From Streptomyces bluensis (GTDB lineage Bacteria; Actinomycetota; Actinomycetes; Streptomycetales; Streptomycetaceae), in assembly GCF_014650715.1 (NCBI RefSeq), contig NZ_BMVM01000016.1:1-64000 (forward strand): a stretch of DNA of 64,000 nt. The letters run 5' to 3'. Positions within the stretch are counted from its first letter, which is position 1, and each line of letters opens with the position of its first letter. The position numbers and the translations under genes were made by a program. Positions 45,601 through 52,764 of the stretch are shown piece after piece. The notes under the pieces were generated by a model that saw only the letters and a program-made list of their open reading frames with translations, did not search any database and was not told where the DNA came from.

Positions 45601-47049
45601 CCGGGTGGAGGTGTGCGCCAGGTCGTAGAACTCGTCGGGGGCTGCTTCCCTGAGACGTGCGGACATCCGCGTGGCCAGTTCCCTGAGCGCGTCCGCCGAA
45701 CGCGCGGAGAGCAGCACGGGCAGCCTGCCGGTGGGTGCCGGACCGGCGAGCGGAGGGGTGGGCGGCGCGGTCAGCACGACATGGGCGTTCGCGCCGCCGA
45801 AGCCGAAGGAGTTGATGCCGACGGCGGCGCCGGGCCGCAGGGGGAGCTTGACGGGCTCGACCGTCGGGGCCAGCCCCAGTCCGGCGAAGTCGATCTGCGG
45901 ATTCAGGGGGAGTGCGTGCAGGGTCGACGGGGCCGTGCCGTGCCGCAGCACGAGCAGTGCCTTGAACAGTCCCGCCATCCCGGAGGCCGGCTCCAGATGC
46001 CCGAGGTTCGACTTCACCGAGCCGATCGGCAGCGGCCCGGTGGTACGGCGCTGCCCCAGCGCCCGGCCCACGGACCGGGCCTCGGCCGGGTCCCCGGCGG
46101 GGGTGCCGGTGCCGTGCGCCTCGAAGTACACCAGATCGTCGGGGGCCACCCCGGCGCGCTCGTACACGTCGCGCAGCAGCGCCTCCTGCGCCTGGGAGTT
46201 GGGCAGCGCCAGGCCCATGGTGCGGCCGTCGCTGTTGGTGCCGCTGCCGGCGATCACCGCGTGGACACGGTCACCGTCGGCCACCGCGTCCGTCAGCCGC
46301 TTGAGGACCACGACGCCCCCGCCCTCGGCCCGCACGAAACCGTCCGCGTCGGCGGAGAAGGCCGCGCACCGGCCGCGCCGCGACAGCATCGACGCGGCCG
46401 AGAACCCGTAATAGCCCTCCGGCCCGGTGAGCACATGCACACCGCCCGCGAACGCGAGACGGCTGGTGCCGTCCAGCAGGGACCGGCAGGCACGGTCCAG
46501 CGCCACCAGCGCGGACGAGCAGGCGGTGTCGACCACCATGCTCGGGCCGCGCAGGTCCAGACAGTACGACAGACGGTTGGCGATGACCGACAGGGTGCCG
46601 CCGCTCACCACGTACGGGCTCAACTCGGCCGCCGCCTGGGCCTGGAGCCGCAGATAGGACGCCTCGGAGACACCGACGAACACCGAGGCCGACGAACCGG
46701 CCAGCGCCTGTGCGGGAACACCGGCGTCGTCCAGCGCCTCGACGGCCATCTCCAGCAGCAGCCGCTGCTGCGGGTCCATGCGGATGGCCTCCGCCGGCGC
46801 GATGCCGAAGTACCCCGCGTCGAAGCCCGCGACGTCCGGGAGGAACCCTCCGGCCGCCGTGTAACTCCGGTTGGCGCGCGCGGGCCCCGGGTCCACGACG
46901 CGCGCCCGCTGCATGCGGTCCTCCGGCATCTCGCCGATCACGTCCTCACCGCGCGACAACACCTCCCACAGCCCGGCCAGATCCGTCAGCCCGCCCGGCA
47001 GCCGACACCCCACACCGACAATGGCGACGGCCTGGTCACCGTGCCCCAT
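39610..47049 (-). CDS. Highly reducing type I iterative PKS (KS-AT-DH-MT-ER-KR-ACP)
   Basis: 2479 residues. KS 7-427 (Cys177 in VVDTACSSALVAL, His312, His351). AT 528-825 (Ser619 in GHSVGEV; HAFH 719-722 predicts malonyl). DH 884-1150 (His914, Asp1075; the usual Gly of HxxxGxxxxP is Glu918). C-methyltransferase 1335-1480 (LEIGAGTGG at 1371). ER 1763-2082 (NADPH loop VHGGAGGVGL). KR 2103-2285 (TGGLGGFG, LDD motif, Tyr2251). ACP 2385-2455 (Ser2411 in GIDSLMG). There is no thioesterase. Domain order equals fungal highly reducing PKSs, so one module probably works iteratively. The ATG at 47049 follows GGGGGAG. Divergent from the ole-like genes, which probably take over its product. Confidence 0.93.
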   Translation of the reverse strand: MGHGDQAVAIVGVGCRLPGGLTDLAGLWEVLSRGEDVIGEMPEDRMQRARVVDPGPARANRSYTAAGGFLPDVAGFDAGYFGIAPAEAIRMDPQQRLLLEMAVEALDDAGVPAQALAGSSASVFVGVSEASYLRLQAQAAAELSPYVVSGGTLSVIANRLSYCLDLRGPSMVVDTACSSALVALDRACRSLLDGTSRLAFAGGVHVLTGPEGYYGFSAASMLSRRGRCAAFSADADGFVRAEGGGVVVLKRLTDAVADGDRVHAVIAGSGTNSDGRTMGLALPNSQAQEALLRDVYERAGVAPDDLVYFEAHGTGTPAGDPAEARSVGRALGQRRTTGPLPIGSVKSNLGHLEPASGMAGLFKALLVLRHGTAPSTLHALPLNPQIDFAGLGLAPTVEPVKLPLRPGAAVGINSFGFGGANAHVVLTAPPTPPLAGPAPTGRLPVLLSARSADALRELATRMSARLREAAPDEFYDLAHTSTRRRSAHPHRAAVLADSPDRAADELDALFTGTPAAGASGSAAEHGAVVCAFTGNGSQWPGMAADLLAAEPVFRAAVDEVDAALAPHLGWSVAGELAHPDPARFSRTEVAQPALFAVQVGLAALLRANGVRPAAVLGHSVGEVAAAYVAGALTLAQAAHVIAERSSAQAATAGSGRMAAVGLSEEAARDVLAPYDGALELAAVNSDRDVTVAGDPQVLAALGAELSARDVFFRELDLDHAFHSRAMDPLAGPLRTALAGLTPSAARIPFVSTVTGEPLPGEELTADYWWRNVREPVRFAEAAAQALGRTPGVVVEVGPHPVLRPYLRRTGAVHVPTLRRDSTGPRDMAAAVAAVVSAGADVDWTAHFPHPARVADLPSYPWQRRRYWHGEACDWERTSGTGRTEHPLLGERLPGPHPTWENTVEPQMVSWLGDHRVEEAVVMPAAGYVEMALAAGRRALHSAVEVRHLEIIRPLPLPWPDPGDMRLQTGVQPDSGAVAIATSERRGEECHPVARAQVRTLLGRPPAPVDLEAARRRCPHPVDGSAHYEECRRAGLAYGPAFRLLRNLHVGDGEVLATYTYDSPDAAYEVWPAVLDAAFQAGAPLLRDRTATGDVHLPCGLGSVRVWRAPGPSGVIRVRQGAVIDPEVCWDIVITDEDGTVVIEIDRLRMRRMPGGRTPLYVQRTVLRAAPGPGDHGDAVAVPVPADLVEAARGRITQLRQAWQESGCDRFAAAADRTIAHRWATVLAGLLGEPARPFTAGDLVAAGLLHRHRRLLKVMLPLLEEQGLVSGRPDGGWELTGTPRRDVELSAGLINDHPAFAADASLLTRQLHHLPGLLTGATGPLPLPPADPTRHQQFYDLSARSRFGNLLVRCVLEEIVRLWPADRPLRVLEIGAGTGGLTAAVLPVLPADRTRYTFTDVSANLLGPAEHRFSAYDFVDYRTFSLDTGSDGKELPEAGFDVVLAAGALHTATDLTQGLGRVRRLLAPGGRLLAVEPHDLARLAAVFGGLDSFWRRSDHALRPDGLLLRPDQWPPLLERCGFTGVVRTGPGTDAGTADLSVLVAGVDDRTAPPPPALAVPAPGTVWRVAAEAPSEEPLARALAELLGGATVTDLDGLNDPADPGAEEVATVLVLGEPEEHPGRIVGQSTRRAAALRALAARSARLPGGTRASVWLVTRPSGLLPAPERPTHPGDAPVWGAARTLANEWPDLTVRRISLDRCDDPPADARRLARELLSPCDEDEIVLTRGGRFVARETTRPAHQPSVTAEAATAPARCFTLTVRDPGLSYRLLWQERPVPRPGPGRLVIEVRAAALNYRDTMRANGLLPAEAVEGTPTEQGLGMECAGVVTDIGPGTTGWAPGDRVFGLAAAALASHAVADAEAVGRVPDGMSFTEAATLPVVLATVHHTLGHLARLAPGETLLVHGGAGGVGLAALQYARRHGAHVIATAGSDAKRDLLTALGVEHVLDSRSLDFVPRVRELTGGRGVHVVVNSLSGEAGDRSLELLRPGGRFIELGKRDMFENRPLPRRPFLDHIAYFGVDITRPLADPDTAKELLREIVGLVHAGDYRPLPHVVHPAARVEEAFRLLQHSHHTGKVVVAFDPMDEPVPVCHTPSSAALDSDGTYLVTGGLGGFGAATADWLADLGARHLALVGRRGAGSPEAAAVLDRLARRGITATPYAADVTDETAMRRVIAAVDATGHALRGVVHGAMHLDDAPLSDLTDDRFAAVLAPKAAGAAVLHRLTADRDLDLFLLHSSVTACVGNVHQAPYVAGNSYLEALARARRHADRPGTAIAWGAIAGTGYLARNDLGDAVSTRGIHPVAPDVLLPAAAGVLADGAAVAAIGRFRWSRARHLLPAMAAPRFTHLVPARADASDATPGDVLRALSALPPDEAAHAVTGILAQLLATVLRAEAADLSPDRPLAEFGIDSLMGAEFLVRAREYFDVRLSPTELLGNSGNLTQLAHLIRQRLEQSVPAPRAHTEQVGQPAAGRTASASA

Positions 47050-47132
47050 GAAAACTCCCCCTCTTGCTCGATCACGTACCGGTCTCCCAAAGCGTGCCCA
47101 AGCAGGAGGCAAGCAGCTATTCGCCTCTTTGA

Positions 47133-47156
47133 TCACCTCTTCCGTCGATGAGGTGA
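47133..47156. promoter_or_regulatory. Inverted repeat in the PKS/ole divergent promoter
   Basis: Arms TCACCTC (47133-47139) and GAGGTGA (47150-47156), 10 bases apart, in the 149-base region between the PKS gene and the ketosynthase gene. Suitable for one regulator controlling both directions. Confidence 0.5.
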
Positions 47157-47198
47157 AAAGCCGGGTGAGAGGGGCGAGTTGGCCCCCTCGGCCCTACC

Positions 47199-48236
47199 GT
47201 GATCCGCGTGCTTTCCGCCGTGCGTGCCCAGTTGGTGACCACCGCCGTCCATCTACCCCCCGCGTACCGCACCATGGAGGACACCCGGGCGCGCATCGCC
47301 GCCCTGGGCAGTCCTTATGTGCCACCGTCCGGTCTGCTGGAGGACCTCACCGGAGTGCGCGGGGTCCACGAAAGAGCTGACCGCGAACAGGCGTCCGACC
47401 TCGCCGTCGCGGCGGCCGCGAAAGCCCTGGCCGCCGCGGGGCTGGGAATCGACGACATCGATCTCCTGCTGTTCACGTCCTGCACCCAGGACCTCATCGA
47501 ACCGGCCACCGCGCACATCGTCGCCGCCAAACTGGGCGCCGGCTGCCCGGTGTTCGATGTGAAGAACGCCTGCAACAGCGTGCTCAACGGCTTGGAGGTC
47601 GCCGCCGCGTTCATCGAATCCGGCCGCTACCGAACCGTACTGATCACCTCCGGTGAAGCGCCCACCCTGACCACCCGCTGGACCGTGCCCGATCACGATG
47701 CCTTCCTGCGGGCCCTGCCGGGATACACGCTCTCCGACGCGGGCGCCGCCGTGCTGCTGACGGCGGTCCCCGCCACCGACGACGGGCCCGGCGTCCTCAC
47801 CACGGCCTTCACCGCCGATTCCACCGCCTGGGACCGCTGTGTCGTGGAGGCGGGCGGCACCATGCACTACCGCCCCAGCAGCCCGGAACCCACCTATGTG
47901 CGCCTCAACGATGACCGGTTGCGCGACGCCGCCATCGGCATCCTGCCCCTGGCGCTCGAACGCACGGCGGCGGAGCTGGAGTTGGTACGCCGAAGTGCGT
48001 TCGTCGCCTTCCACCAGATCTCCATGCCGCAGTTCCACGAGACGATTCTGCAACTCGGTCTGTCTCCCGATCGCTGTCTGCCGACCGTGGCCGAGCACGG
48101 CAACGCGGCGTCCGCGTCGCTGCCGTTGCAGCTGGTCACCGCCCTGGAGAGCGATCGCGTCGAGCCGGGTGACACCGTCGCGCTGATCGGCATGGCCAGC
48201 GGGTTCAGCGTGGGGCTGGCGGTGATCCGGCTGTGA
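47199..48236 (+). CDS. OleA-like thiolase (KAS III family ketosynthase)
   Basis: 345 residues. Thiolase-fold triad: Cys125 in FDVKNACNSVLNG, His272 in FVAFHQISMP and Asn302 in AEHGNAASASL. Glu101, 24 residues before the Cys, lies where OleA has the Glu base that starts non-decarboxylative condensation of two acyl thioesters. OleA makes a 2-alkyl-3-ketoacid by head-to-head Claisen condensation. Identification as OleA rather than a simple FabH rests on this Glu and on the three ole-like genes that follow. It starts at a GTG at 47199 (another GTG at 47208); no clear ribosome site. Its stop overlaps the next start. Confidence 0.78.
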   Translation: MIRVLSAVRAQLVTTAVHLPPAYRTMEDTRARIAALGSPYVPPSGLLEDLTGVRGVHERADREQASDLAVAAAAKALAAAGLGIDDIDLLLFTSCTQDLIEPATAHIVAAKLGAGCPVFDVKNACNSVLNGLEVAAAFIESGRYRTVLITSGEAPTLTTRWTVPDHDAFLRALPGYTLSDAGAAVLLTAVPATDDGPGVLTTAFTADSTAWDRCVVEAGGTMHYRPSSPEPTYVRLNDDRLRDAAIGILPLALERTAAELELVRRSAFVAFHQISMPQFHETILQLGLSPDRCLPTVAEHGNAASASLPLQLVTALESDRVEPGDTVALIGMASGFSVGLAVIRL

Positions 48237-49237
48237 GCACGCGGGACGGGGGAACGCGCCGCCCCGGTGCGCACCCGCCGATGCGGCCGCCGGCACAAAC
48301 CCTTCCCGGTTACCCGGACCCCCGCCACTGGCGACAGGTTCCCGTCACGGACCAGCACTACGTCGATGCCGGCACCGGCGACCCGGTGCTGTTCCTGCAC
48401 GGCAACCCGTCCTGGAGCTACATCTGGCGGGGCCTGCTGGACACCCTGTCACCGGACTTCCGCTGCATCGCCCCCGACCTCGCGGGACTCGGCCTGTCCC
48501 CCCGCTCCGGGGTATCGCGGGGGACGGGCTCTCCCCGCGCGAACGGACCCGTGGACCGCCTTGAACGGCACATCGCGTGTCTGGACCACCTGTTCCACCA
48601 CCTCACCGGCAGCCAGGGGGCGCCCGCCCGCGGATGGACCCTGGTGGTGCACGACTGGGGCGGCCCGATCGGCATCGCGTGGGCGCTGCGCCACCCCGGC
48701 GTGGTGGCACGGCTTGTCGTCCTCAACAGCGTGGCCTTCCCCTGGCCCGCCGGCTACCGGTTGCCGCTGTATCTGAGGTGGATCAGGGACAGTGCCCCGG
48801 TCGCCGCCTTCGCGCGGGCCACCAACGCCTTTCCCCGCGCCGCCGTACGGTTCGGAGTCGTACGCCGACTCGGCGCGGCCGAACGGCTGGCGTACCTGCT
48901 GCCCTTCGCCGACGCACCGAACCGCCGCACCGTCGTGGAGTTCATCCGGTGCATTCCCCGGGGCGACGACGACCCGGCATGGCGACTGCTCGAACCCGCC
49001 GATGCCGGGCCCGCCGAAGCGGAACCCGCCGGAGCCGCCGGTGGCCTCGCCGGTCTGCCGGTGTTCATCGGCTGGGGCATGCGGGACCCGGTGTTCACCC
49101 CCCTCGTGCTGGACGAGTGGACCCGCCGGTTCCCACAGGCCCGCGTACACCGCTACCGGAACGCCGGCCACTTCGTGATGGAGGACGCCGCCGGGGAACT
49201 CGACCGGCACGTCCGCGACTTCCTGCTTCGGACGTGA
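48233..49237 (+). CDS. OleB-like alpha/beta hydrolase (beta-lactone decarboxylase)
   Basis: 334 residues of the haloalkane-dehalogenase-like branch of alpha/beta hydrolases. HGNPSWSYIW forms the oxyanion region, the nucleophile is Asp141 in LVVHDWGGPIG, the acid is probably Asp285 in GWGMRDPVF and the base His313 in RNAGHFVMED. OleB proteins belong to this branch and use the Asp to open a cis-beta-lactone and release CO2, leaving an olefin. The GTG overlaps the ketosynthase stop. The N-terminal 35 residues are Pro/Arg-rich. The ole gene order makes OleB more likely than a dehalogenase. Confidence 0.8.
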   Translation: MSTRDGGTRRPGAHPPMRPPAQTLPGYPDPRHWRQVPVTDQHYVDAGTGDPVLFLHGNPSWSYIWRGLLDTLSPDFRCIAPDLAGLGLSPRSGVSRGTGSPRANGPVDRLERHIACLDHLFHHLTGSQGAPARGWTLVVHDWGGPIGIAWALRHPGVVARLVVLNSVAFPWPAGYRLPLYLRWIRDSAPVAAFARATNAFPRAAVRFGVVRRLGAAERLAYLLPFADAPNRRTVVEFIRCIPRGDDDPAWRLLEPADAGPAEAEPAGAAGGLAGLPVFIGWGMRDPVFTPLVLDEWTRRFPQARVHRYRNAGHFVMEDAAGELDRHVRDFLLRT

Positions 49238-49241
49238 CAGC

Positions 49242-50840
49242 GTGAACGCTCCTGGCCTCTCCGCGCGCCTGGCGCGCCTGGTCGAGCAACAGCCGCGAGC
49301 CACGGCGCTGGTGCGGGGCCGTCGCGACGGATCCGGCCACGTCATCAGCTTCGCTCAGCTCCACGAAGGCTGCCGCCGCACGGCCGAGGCGTTCCATGAC
49401 GCCGGGCTGCGCCGCGGGCACAAGGCCGTGACGATGACGCGCGACCCGTACGAGTTGCTCACCGTCGTCTACGGGCTGTTCGCCGTCGGCGCCGTACCGG
49501 TCCTGCTGGACCCGGGGCTTCCGCGGCCCCAGCTGCGCGCGTGCCTAGACGAAGTGGCACCTCAGGTGTTCGTCGGCGAGCCCCTGGCCCACCTGGCACG
49601 CCGCGCGCTGGGCTGGGCCCGAGGGCACGTACGCCTTCCCCTGGTCACCGGCCGGGCCGTGCCCGGACTCGGACGCCGGCTGCCCGTGACGGTGCCGGAC
49701 ACGGACGGACCGGCCTGGGAACTGGAGGAACTGCCCCCGGAAGACCTGGCGATGATCGCCTTCACTTCCGGCTCCACCGGGGTGCCCAAGGGCGCGGAAT
49801 ACCGCTACAGCACCCTGACCGGGCAACTCGACGCCCTCGGCCCGGTCCTCGCACCACGACCGGGTGACGTCCTGCTCGCCGGCTTCCTGCCCTTCGTCCT
49901 CCTCGGCCCGGCGCTGGGCCTGACGACACTCGCGCCCGCCGTCAGTCACCGCTGCCCGGCGCGCACACCGCCCGAACGCCTGCTGAGACCTCTGCTGGAG
50001 CACCAGGCCTCGGTGGTCGCGGCGTCGCCCGCCGTACTGCGGCTGCTCGCCGACCACTGTGTCCGTCGCCGGCTGACCCTGACCTCGGTCGACCGCGTGG
50101 TCTCCTTCGGAGCGCCGCTGCGCGCCGGGCTCGCCGACGCCCTGCACGCGGTACTGCGGCCGGACGCCGAGGTGCTCAGCGTGTACGGGGCCACCGAGTG
50201 CCTGCCGGTCAGCGCCATCAGCACCCTCGAACTGCGGTGCGCGGCAGGCGCAGACGGCCGGCCCGGACGAGCAGGGACCTGCCTCGGCCGCCCCCTGCCC
50301 GTGGTTCAGGTGCGGATCCTGGACGAGGATCGCTCCGGTGTGGGCGAGATCGCCGTCGCCGGACCCAACGTCAGTGCCGCGTACCACGCCCGCCCCGAGG
50401 CGACCGCCGCCGCCAAGGTCCTGGCACCCGGGGGTCTGCTGCACCGCACCGGCGATCTGGGCCGGCTCGACGAGGACGGCCGGCTGTGGTTCCACGGCCG
50501 CCGGTCCCAGCAGGTGACCGGTGCCGGATTCGCCTTGCCGACCGAGGGCGTCGAGACGACGGCCGACACCACGCAGGGCGTCCGGCGCACGGCACTGGTG
50601 GGCGTCGGAAATCCCGGGCACCAACGGGCCGTGCTGTGCGTAGAACTGGAACGCGGCAGCGGCGACCCACAGGACGCCCTGCGCGAACTGCACCTGACAC
50701 TGCGACGGCATCCGGACGGACACCACGTCTCAGCCGTGCTCGTCCACCCGGGCTTCCCCACCGACATCCGGCACAACTCCAAGATCGACCGGGAACGGCT
50801 GGCCGCGTGGGCCTCCCGACAACTGAAGCGGGTGCGATGA
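49242..50840 (+). CDS. OleC-like ANL-superfamily enzyme (beta-lactone synthetase)
   Basis: 532 residues of the adenylate-forming superfamily. Core motifs: A3 MIAFTSGSTGVPKGAEYRYS, A5 SVYGATECLPVS, A7 LLHRTGDLGRLDEDGRLWFH and a C-terminal A10-type lysine in DIRHNSKIDRERL. OleC uses ATP to turn a 2-alkyl-3-hydroxyacid into a beta-lactone. The context with OleA-, OleB- and OleD-like genes favours this over an acyl-CoA ligase or a loading enzyme for the PKS, though the latter cannot be excluded. GTG start four bases after the hydrolase stop. Confidence 0.82.
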   Translation: MNAPGLSARLARLVEQQPRATALVRGRRDGSGHVISFAQLHEGCRRTAEAFHDAGLRRGHKAVTMTRDPYELLTVVYGLFAVGAVPVLLDPGLPRPQLRACLDEVAPQVFVGEPLAHLARRALGWARGHVRLPLVTGRAVPGLGRRLPVTVPDTDGPAWELEELPPEDLAMIAFTSGSTGVPKGAEYRYSTLTGQLDALGPVLAPRPGDVLLAGFLPFVLLGPALGLTTLAPAVSHRCPARTPPERLLRPLLEHQASVVAASPAVLRLLADHCVRRRLTLTSVDRVVSFGAPLRAGLADALHAVLRPDAEVLSVYGATECLPVSAISTLELRCAAGADGRPGRAGTCLGRPLPVVQVRILDEDRSGVGEIAVAGPNVSAAYHARPEATAAAKVLAPGGLLHRTGDLGRLDEDGRLWFHGRRSQQVTGAGFALPTEGVETTADTTQGVRRTALVGVGNPGHQRAVLCVELERGSGDPQDALRELHLTLRRHPDGHHVSAVLVHPGFPTDIRHNSKIDRERLAAWASRQLKRVR

Positions 50841-51934
50841 CCGGACCACAAGAAGCTCGGCTACAAGAAGCTCCACTACAAGAAGCCGGCCCGCGAAGGG
50901 TTCTCGTCACAGGTGGCAGCGGGTTCCTCGGTGCGGAGATCTGCCGTCAACTCGTCGGGCGCGGTACCGAGACCGCCTCCCTCAGCCGCCGCCCCAGCAC
51001 CGCCCTGGACCGGCTCGGTGTCCGCCAGCACCTGGGCGACCTCGCCGACACGGACGCGGTCGGCAAGGCGGTCACCGGATGTGACGCCGTCATCCACAAC
51101 GCGGCCCTGGCCGGAGTCAGCGGCCCACTGCGACCGTACTGGACCACCAATGTGGAGGGCACACGCAACGTCCTCGACCAGTGCCGCGCCCACGGTGTCC
51201 GCACCCTCGTGTACACCTCGACCGCCAGCGTCGTCTTCCGCACCGGCGGCCTGGAGAACGCCGATGAACACACTCCCTGCCCCGAGCGGCACCTGGCCGC
51301 CTATCCGCTGAGCAAGGCACGCGCCGAGGCGCTCGTGCTGCGGTCGGACGGCTCCGACCTGGCCACCGTCTCCCTTCGCCCCCACCTCATCTGGGGGCCT
51401 GACGACCCCCACTTCCTCCCCGCCCTGACCCGCGCGGCCCGTGGCCGCCACCTGATCATGCCGGGGAGGGGAACCAACCTCGTCGACACCACCCACCTGC
51501 GCACGGCCGCCCACGCCCACCTGCTCGCCCTCGACCGCCTCCACCGGGGAGAGCCCGTCAACGGGCGCGCCTACTTCATCACCCAAGGTGAGCCCTGCCC
51601 GCTCGCCGCCATGGCCACCCTCTACCTGGCGGCGACCGGAATCCGCGTCGCATGGCGCTCCGTCCCGCCGGCGCTCGTGCACGGCGCGGCCACCGTCCAG
51701 GAGGCGGCCGCCCGCCTCACCGGTTCCCCCCGCACGCACACGCTCAGCCGCTTCCTGGTGAACGAACTCACGCACCCGCACTGGTTCGACATCACGGCCG
51801 CCAGACGGGACCTGGGATTCACACCACCCGTCGGCCTCGTCGACGGCCTCCGCGAGCTGGCCCACACCTCCGGACGCCCGGAGATCCTGAACCGTGCCCT
51901 CGCCGAACTTGCCGAACTCGCCCCTGAGCGCTGA
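50837..51934 (+). CDS. OleD-like NAD(P)-dependent reductase (extended SDR)
   Basis: 365 residues of the 3-beta-HSD/extended short-chain dehydrogenase type. The Rossmann motif is RRVLVTGGSGFLGAEICRQL (from about residue 20), the catalytic pair is in AAYPLSKARAEAL (Tyr and Lys), and TSTASVVFRTGG supplies the Ser. OleD reduces the 2-alkyl-3-ketoacid made by OleA to the 3-hydroxyacid that OleC lactonises. The ATG overlaps the OleC-like stop. The N-terminal 17 residues hold a five-residue repeat (QEARL QEAPL QEAGP) from a 15-bp DNA repeat. Confidence 0.83.
   Translation: MTGPQEARLQEAPLQEAGPRRVLVTGGSGFLGAEICRQLVGRGTETASLSRRPSTALDRLGVRQHLGDLADTDAVGKAVTGCDAVIHNAALAGVSGPLRPYWTTNVEGTRNVLDQCRAHGVRTLVYTSTASVVFRTGGLENADEHTPCPERHLAAYPLSKARAEALVLRSDGSDLATVSLRPHLIWGPDDPHFLPALTRAARGRHLIMPGRGTNLVDTTHLRTAAHAHLLALDRLHRGEPVNGRAYFITQGEPCPLAAMATLYLAATGIRVAWRSVPPALVHGAATVQEAAARLTGSPRTHTLSRFLVNELTHPHWFDITAARRDLGFTPPVGLVDGLRELAHTSGRPEILNRALAELAELAPER
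50849..50893 (+). repeat. 15-bp tandem repeat in the OleD-like gene
   Basis: Three units beginning CAAGAAGC at 50849, 50864 and 50879. The first two are nearly identical, the third has a diverged second half. They add in-frame QEAxx repeats to the N terminus, ahead of the Rossmann fold. Confidence 0.75.
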
Positions 51935-51936
51935 GG

Positions 51937-52764
51937 TCACCCCTTCATCGCGCCCTGGAGCAGTCCCGCGATGAAACTGCGCTGGAAGATCACGAAGAGG
52001 ATCAGGATGGGCAGCATCACGATGATCGTCCCCGCCGCCAGTGTGGGGACGTCCGTGCTGTTCTGACCGACGAAGAAGCCAAGCCCGGCGGGTGCCGTGT
52101 GCTTGGTCGTGTCCTGGATGAGGACCAGCACCAGCAGGAACTGGTTCCACGACCACATGAACACCAGCAGACCGAGCGTCATCAGGGACGGGCGGGCCAG
52201 CGGGAGCAGGATCCTCAGCAGGATCGTGGCCGACGAGGCGCCGTCGATACGAGCCGCCTCCACCAGCGACACGGGGGTGGACCGGAAGTGGGTGCGCATC
52301 CAGAACACGCTGAACGGCATGAACAGCGCGATCTCCACCAGGATCACGCCCAGGTACGAGTTGGTCAGACCGAGACCCCGCAGGTCGAAGTAGAGGGGGA
52401 CCACGATCAGTTCGACCGGGATGGTGAGACCGGCGATGAAGAACGCCGCGACCGCGTTGCCGCCCGGGAGTCTCATGGTCCCCAGCGCGTAGCCGGCCAG
52501 TGCGGAGAGGACCAGGGAGGCGGGGACGACACCGGCCGCGATGGTGAGGCTGTGGCGGATGAGGTCGGAGAATCCGGCCACCGACCATGCCTGCGCGTAG
52601 TTGTCCCAGCTCCACCGCTGCGGCCAGGTCAGACCCACGACCGGCGTGCCCGCGGGCTGGAGGGAGGCGAGGAAGACGCTGAGGAACGGGATCACGACGG
52701 CGATCGCCATGACCGTCAGGAGCGCGTAACCCGACCAGCGTTCCGCTCGCGTCGCGGTGTTCAT
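51937..52764 (-). CDS. Carbohydrate ABC transporter permease (MalG-type)
   Basis: 275 residues with six membrane segments and the EAA loop EAARIDGASSATILLRILLP. Partner of the MalF-type permease upstream, whose stop overlaps this ATG. It ends two bases from the convergent OleD-like gene. No ATPase gene is nearby, as in other Streptomyces CUT1 sugar systems that share MsiK. Substrate unknown. Confidence 0.92.
   Translation of the reverse strand: MNTATRAERWSGYALLTVMAIAVVIPFLSVFLASLQPAGTPVVGLTWPQRWSWDNYAQAWSVAGFSDLIRHSLTIAAGVVPASLVLSALAGYALGTMRLPGGNAVAAFFIAGLTIPVELIVVPLYFDLRGLGLTNSYLGVILVEIALFMPFSVFWMRTHFRSTPVSLVEAARIDGASSATILLRILLPLARPSLMTLGLLVFMWSWNQFLLVLVLIQDTTKHTAPAGLGFFVGQNSTDVPTLAAGTIIVMLPILILFVIFQRSFIAGLLQGAMKG

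Noticed and set aside
42556..47151. A 1531-codon plus-strand frame opposite the PKS gene
   Set aside because: It mirrors the PKS codons on the other strand. The minus-strand frame has all PKS catalytic motifs.
48233..49237. Annotation as haloalkane dehalogenase
   Set aside because: The Asp-type nucleophile and HGNPSW fit both families, but the flanking OleA-, OleC- and OleD-like genes make OleB the better call.
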